This document shows positions 43,228-46,465 of a stretch of DNA of 46,465 nt, one piece after another. The position numbers were made by a program, and so were the translations under genes. This DNA comes from CAADGY01 sp035714225. Lineage in GTDB: Bacteria > Acidobacteriota > Terriglobia > Bryobacterales > Bryobacteraceae. Position 1 is the first letter of the stretch; each line of letters starts with the position of its first letter. The stretch lies in NCBI GenBank assembly GCA_035714225.1, contig DASTMK010000583.1:1-46465 (forward strand), in the 5' to 3' direction. Under the pieces are notes generated by a model. The model searched no databases, was not told the origin of the DNA, and saw only the letters and a program-made list of their open reading frames with translations.

Positions 43228-45848
43228 CTATCCGGGTTCGCGGATTGCAGCGGGCGAATTGCGCACCGCACGCCAGGCTGGCGGGATACAGGCGAGACAC
43301 GAAATCGCAAACCAGATTGCGATTCCCGCCATCAACACGGCCGGTTCCACCGCCCGCAACCCGTAGAGCATCCGCGCCAGCGCAACGTTCGCCACAGCTC
43401 CGAGCGGCAGTCCCAACACGATACCCCAAAGCGTCATGCTGAGACCTTGTATGAGGACCAGTCTCAGCACATCCACGGGGCGGGCGCCGAGGGCCGTGCG
43501 TATCGCCATTTCACGTTGGCGGCGCGATATCGAGTAGGCGATCACCCCGTACAGTCCCAGAACCGCCAGCACCACCGCCACCCCGCAAGCCCAGGCGACG
43601 ACCCGAGCGCCGGTGCGGACCGGCCAAAGCACATCGCTCACCTGCATCTCCAGAGTGCGCATCCGGCGTAGCGAGATAGTATCGTCCACCGATTCCACCA
43701 CCCGGCGTACTGGCCCCATCAAATCCTCGGGCGCCGGAACCGTCCGTATCACCAGGTACAGCATCGACGAGTACCGTTGCGTGGCCGGAAGAAACAGCAT
43801 CGGCTGCGGCGCTTCGGTAAGCGATCACCGGAAGTCGCTCGCCACGATGCCGACGATCTGCACCGGGCTCTTCTCCTTGCCCACTCGGAGCGTCCGGCCC
43901 AGTGCTTCGAGCGGCGCTGCGGCATCGGGCCACAACCGCCGGACGAGGCGCTCATCCGCCAGCGCGACCGGCTGTGAGCCCTCTCGATCGTGGCTCGTGA
44001 AGTTGCGCCCGCCGACAAACCGCACCTTCATGGTCGTCAGAAACTCTGAGTCGATCAGGTCCAACCCGCCCGGACCGGCGCGCCTGCATCGCGCCAGACT
44101 TCGATCTGCGATGCCTGCGCGTTCAGAGGCACATAGCTGGCGAGGCCCGCCGATTCCACACCTGCGAGCGAGCTTACTCTTTCCTTTACCGAATCAAAGA
44201 ACCGCCGGCTCTTCTCCTGATTCCCGGCATAGGAGGCCAGGTTCAGATTGAGCGGCACGATGAGGCCCCTCGTGATAGCAAAACCCGGGCCGGTCTCCTG
44301 TTGGCTCGCAAAACTGCGGTAGAACAGGCCGGCTGTCACGAGCAGGACCACCGAGGAGGCTACCTGGCATGAAACCAAAACTTTGCGGGCGAACCAGCGT
44401 GGACGGCCCTGCGCGTCCTGGTTGCGGATTGCCGGCAGGCAATCTGCCCGCGCCGCCTGCAATGCCGGAAGGATGCCAAATAGCAGCCCGCAGAACAGAC
44501 TGATCGCCGCCGTGAATATCCACACGCGAAAATCCTGGTGGATGGCTACCCGGTATGTGTAGAGGTCGTTGGCCGGCGGTTGCAGTTCCGGCAGCAGCCC
44601 GGTAATCCAGATCGAGAGGAGCAATCCCACGGTCCCTCCCAACACCGCCAGCATCAGGCTCTCGGTCAGCGACAACCGGATGAGGCGGTAGTCGCCCGCG
44701 CCGAGTGCGCGGCGCATCGCCGTTTCCTGCTTCCGCGCTGTCGCCCGCGCGACGAGCATGTTCGCCACGTTGGCGCAGGAGATCAGTAGCACCAGGGCCG
44801 CCACCGCTCCGAGCAGGCCCACGACCAACTCCACGCGCCTGCGAATCAACGGGATTCCGATTCCGCGCGTCACCGACGGCCACAGCCGGCGTTCTTGTCT
44901 CTCCGTGTAGCGGTGCTCCTGCTGAAGTTCACGGTCGATCGCGTTCAGGTCCGCAATCGCCTGGGCCTCGGAAACGCCCGGCTTCAGCCGCCCCGCAATA
45001 GCCAGCCAGCGAGCGTTCCGGTCCGAGAAAAGTTCCGGATTCGTCAGCCGCCGGTTCTCGACGTGAATCCAGATATCTGTCATCACCGGCGCCAGTGTTC
45101 CGTCGAAGCCCTCGGGAGCTATGCCGGTGACGGTTGCGGGGACACCACTCAAGGCCACCTGGTGTCCGATGACGCTGGGATCCCCGCCGTACACCCGCCG
45201 CCAGAAACGGTGGCTGAGAATCACCTGCTGGGCACAGGTCGACGGGCAGTCGCCGGAATGAAACAACCGGCCCAGGAATGGCCTGATTTGCAGCATTTCA
45301 AAGTAGTTCTCCGCCACCGTTTCAGCCATCACGCTCTGGCTTTGATCGCCGCGCCCCAGGAACACCGGCATGATGTTCCAGGCGGTGAAATGCGTGAAGG
45401 TCCGGTTCCGGTCGCGGTAGTCGATGTAGTCGGGCCAGGAGGATGGCTCGCTGGTCCCGTCCCCGCGCAGGACGCGGACGAACGTCGAAGGGTCCTTGAG
45501 CGGCGTTTGTACGAGCAGCGAATTGGCGAGCGTGAATACCAGCGACGCGCCGGCGATCCCGCCCCCCAGCGATAGCACTAGGGCCAGCGTGAACAGAGGC
45601 GATCGCTTCAACGCGCGTGCGCTGGCGCGGAGGTCCCGCCGAGTTACTTCCAGTTGTTCCCGGGGCATGCTGACCAGCCAATCCAGAAACGTCCCGGCCC
45701 ACGCGGCCGCCTGTTCCCGGCGTGTGCGATGGGCCATCCGGGCGCTGAAATCCTGCTCCATTTCGTCTCCGAACTCCGCCCGGAACTCGGCCGGATAGAA
45801 CAGCAGCAGACGCTTGTGGAGCCAGGCGGAAAACCGGCTGAGCATCAT
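43228..45848 (-). pseudogene. broken ADOP-family (acidobacterial duplicated orphan permease) FtsX/MacB-like permease
   Basis: From ATG 45848 the frame gives the N-terminal 597 aa: a cytoplasmic extension (FYPAEFRAEFGDEMEQDF), a MacB periplasmic region and FtsX helices. It ends at TGA 44055-44057. A one-base shift at about 44055-44080 continues the family sequence in another frame (LDLIDSEFLTTMKVRFVGGR). This stops at an in-frame TGA at 43825-43827 (DFR*SLTEAPQPM). The same frame then resumes with LFLPATQRYSSMLYLVIRTV and the second FtsX block to 43228. Repaired, it would be about 874 aa, normal for ADOP. It overlaps padR by four bases (ATGA). Truncated translation of the first half remains possible. 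Confidence 0.85.
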
Positions 45849-46213
45849 GTGGAGGCGCTCCTCGGCAGCAGTTTTTTCATCCTGCCCACGCCCACCACCT
45901 GCTCCAATCGCTTCAGTTCGGCTTGCAGAACACGCCGGCCCAATTTTGTCAGCCTGTAATAGCGGCGCCGCGAATCATCAAGATCGGGAGCGGGGCGCTC
46001 GCCCGACTCCTCCGCCAGTCCGCTGGACAGCAGGCGCTTCAGGGTGCCGTACAGAGTCCCTGAGCCCGGACGGAAACTACCACCGGTGCGGTTCGCGATT
46101 TCGAGCATGATCCCATATCCATGCCGCTCTTCGTCCGCGAGAGCCAGCAGGATGTGCAGGACCACAGGGGTGAGGGGCAGATAATCGGTCGGGTCCTCTC
46201 GATGAAATGCCAT
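45845..46213 (-). CDS. PadR-family regulator of the ADOP permease
   Basis: The 122-aa product has a PadR winged HTH (residues about 11-85: YLPLTPVVLHILLALADEER, HGYGIMLEIANRTGGSFRPG, SGTLYGTLKRLLSSGLAEES) and a short C-terminal dimerisation helix. This acidobacterial subgroup is regularly coupled to ADOP permeases, as here. Its promoter overlaps a set of ATATGTC repeats, consistent with autorepression. Confidence 0.92.
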   Translation of the reverse strand: MAFHREDPTDYLPLTPVVLHILLALADEERHGYGIMLEIANRTGGSFRPGSGTLYGTLKRLLSSGLAEESGERPAPDLDDSRRRYYRLTKLGRRVLQAELKRLEQVVGVGRMKKLLPRSAST

Positions 46214-46214
46214 A

Positions 46215-46250
46215 ATATGTCCGTTACAAATATGTCCGTCAGCGACATAT
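46215..46250. promoter_or_regulatory. PadR operator: repeated ATATGTCCGT and palindrome
   Basis: Two direct copies of ATATGTCCGT lie at 46215-46224 and 46230-46239, spaced 15 bases apart. ATATGTC at 46230-46236 also pairs with GACATAT at 46244-46250 to form a perfect 7-7-7 palindrome. The array covers the -10 box and transcription start of padR and stops next to its start codon. Confidence 0.65.
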
Positions 46251-46275
46251 TAGTCGACACCGATGCCCGCGTCAA
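46247..46275 (-). promoter_or_regulatory. sigma-70 promoter of the padR-ADOP operon
   Basis: On the minus strand TTGACG (46270-46275) and TAATAT (46247-46252) are separated by exactly 17 bases. The -10 box is shared with the PadR palindrome. Confidence 0.7.
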
Positions 46276-46465
46276 GGGATTTTGCGAATGCGCGCTGTTG
46301 CCCGGCCTTTAAGAGATTCCCGGGAACCCTGGGAGTTCGAAAGCACTTTCGGGCGGGGTGACAAGACCGCCCATGCGGATCGTGTCCGTATGGGAGATTA
46401 TCCACCTGGAGCTACTCGGATTAGGAATGCCTCGCCGGAAGATTCGGGCCGATGGGTTACACTAG
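46276..46465. other. upstream region without a supported gene
   Basis: This terminal stretch contains only short frames (for example ATG 46373 to the window edge, about 30 codons) with no ribosome site or recognisable product. It may belong to a gene or leader outside the window. Confidence 0.5.

Noticed and set aside
43825..43827. Possible stop-codon readthrough or recoding at the in-frame TGA
   Set aside because: The same gene also has a frameshift upstream, and no selenocysteine-type hairpin is evident, so gene decay or sequence error is simpler.
1..46465. CRISPR arrays, tRNA/rRNA genes, insertion sequences, phage or attachment sites
   Set aside because: No repeated spacer pattern, cloverleaf, transposase, integrase or flanking duplication was seen.

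Overview
The window looks like chromosomal DNA of a GC-rich acidobacterium of the Candidatus Solibacter / Bryobacterales type. The markers are a permease of the acidobacterial duplicated orphan permease (ADOP) family with its PadR regulator at the right end, a protein ending in the Solibacter-type TIGR03437 domain, a large TonB receptor with an N-terminal carboxypeptidase-regulatory fold, and many Tat-exported sugar enzymes. I saw no tRNA, rRNA, CRISPR array, insertion sequence or phage gene. Coding density is high and no gene-free stretch exceeds 300 bases.

Layout. 1-2386: an exported enolase-superfamily dehydratase (3' end cut by the window) divergent from a TIM-barrel sugar isomerase. 2623-4459: a RodZ-like HTH protein overlapping a secreted Ig-like (carboxypeptidase-regulatory) protein. 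4556-7522: flagellar hook-filament junction operon flgM-flgN-flgK-flgL. 7544-9973: TPR-like envelope protein, bactofilin and a methyltransferase-like protein with a degenerate cofactor motif. 9974-20782: carbohydrate region with an NDP-sugar epimerase, a Tat-exported sialidase-like propeller, an unknown Tat protein, a DinB protein, a lipoprotein / membrane glycosyltransferase-like pair sharing a C-terminal domain, a GlcNAc-kinase-type kinase, a GatZ/KbaZ protein and two Gfo/Idh/MocA oxidoreductases. 20839-22548: TIGR03437 protein. 22589-26573: ybbP-ybbA ABC exporter divergent from tesA. 26627-28186: a protein joining a pseudo-JAMM domain, one membrane helix and a TonB C-terminal domain. 28192-35002: CocE/NonD hydrolase and Tat sugar isomerase, divergent from a TonB receptor and a secreted BNR protein with a CECC cluster. 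35019-37454: Lrp/AsnC regulator, EamA transporter and exported HExxH peptidase in one operon. 37517-38235: alkyltransferase-like protein and SugE/Gdx. 38266-43216: rimO-yacG-pgpA-NHL-cinA-lipoprotein cluster with overlapping genes. 43228-46213: broken ADOP permease and its padR gene behind a well-formed promoter and operator.

Working together. Much of the window appears devoted to collecting and processing plant- or microbe-derived carbohydrate: receptor and secreted propellers outside, Tat-exported dehydratase, isomerase and oxidoreductase in the periplasm, and a kinase, GatZ-like protein and oxidoreductase in the cytoplasm. This is inferred from families and neighbourhood; no substrate can be read from the sequence. 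The strongest candidates for something undescribed are the pseudo-JAMM/TonB fusion (26627-28186), the shared-domain pair at 14079-16333, and the exported Gfo/Idh protein without a normal dinucleotide-binding glycine motif (18634-19713).
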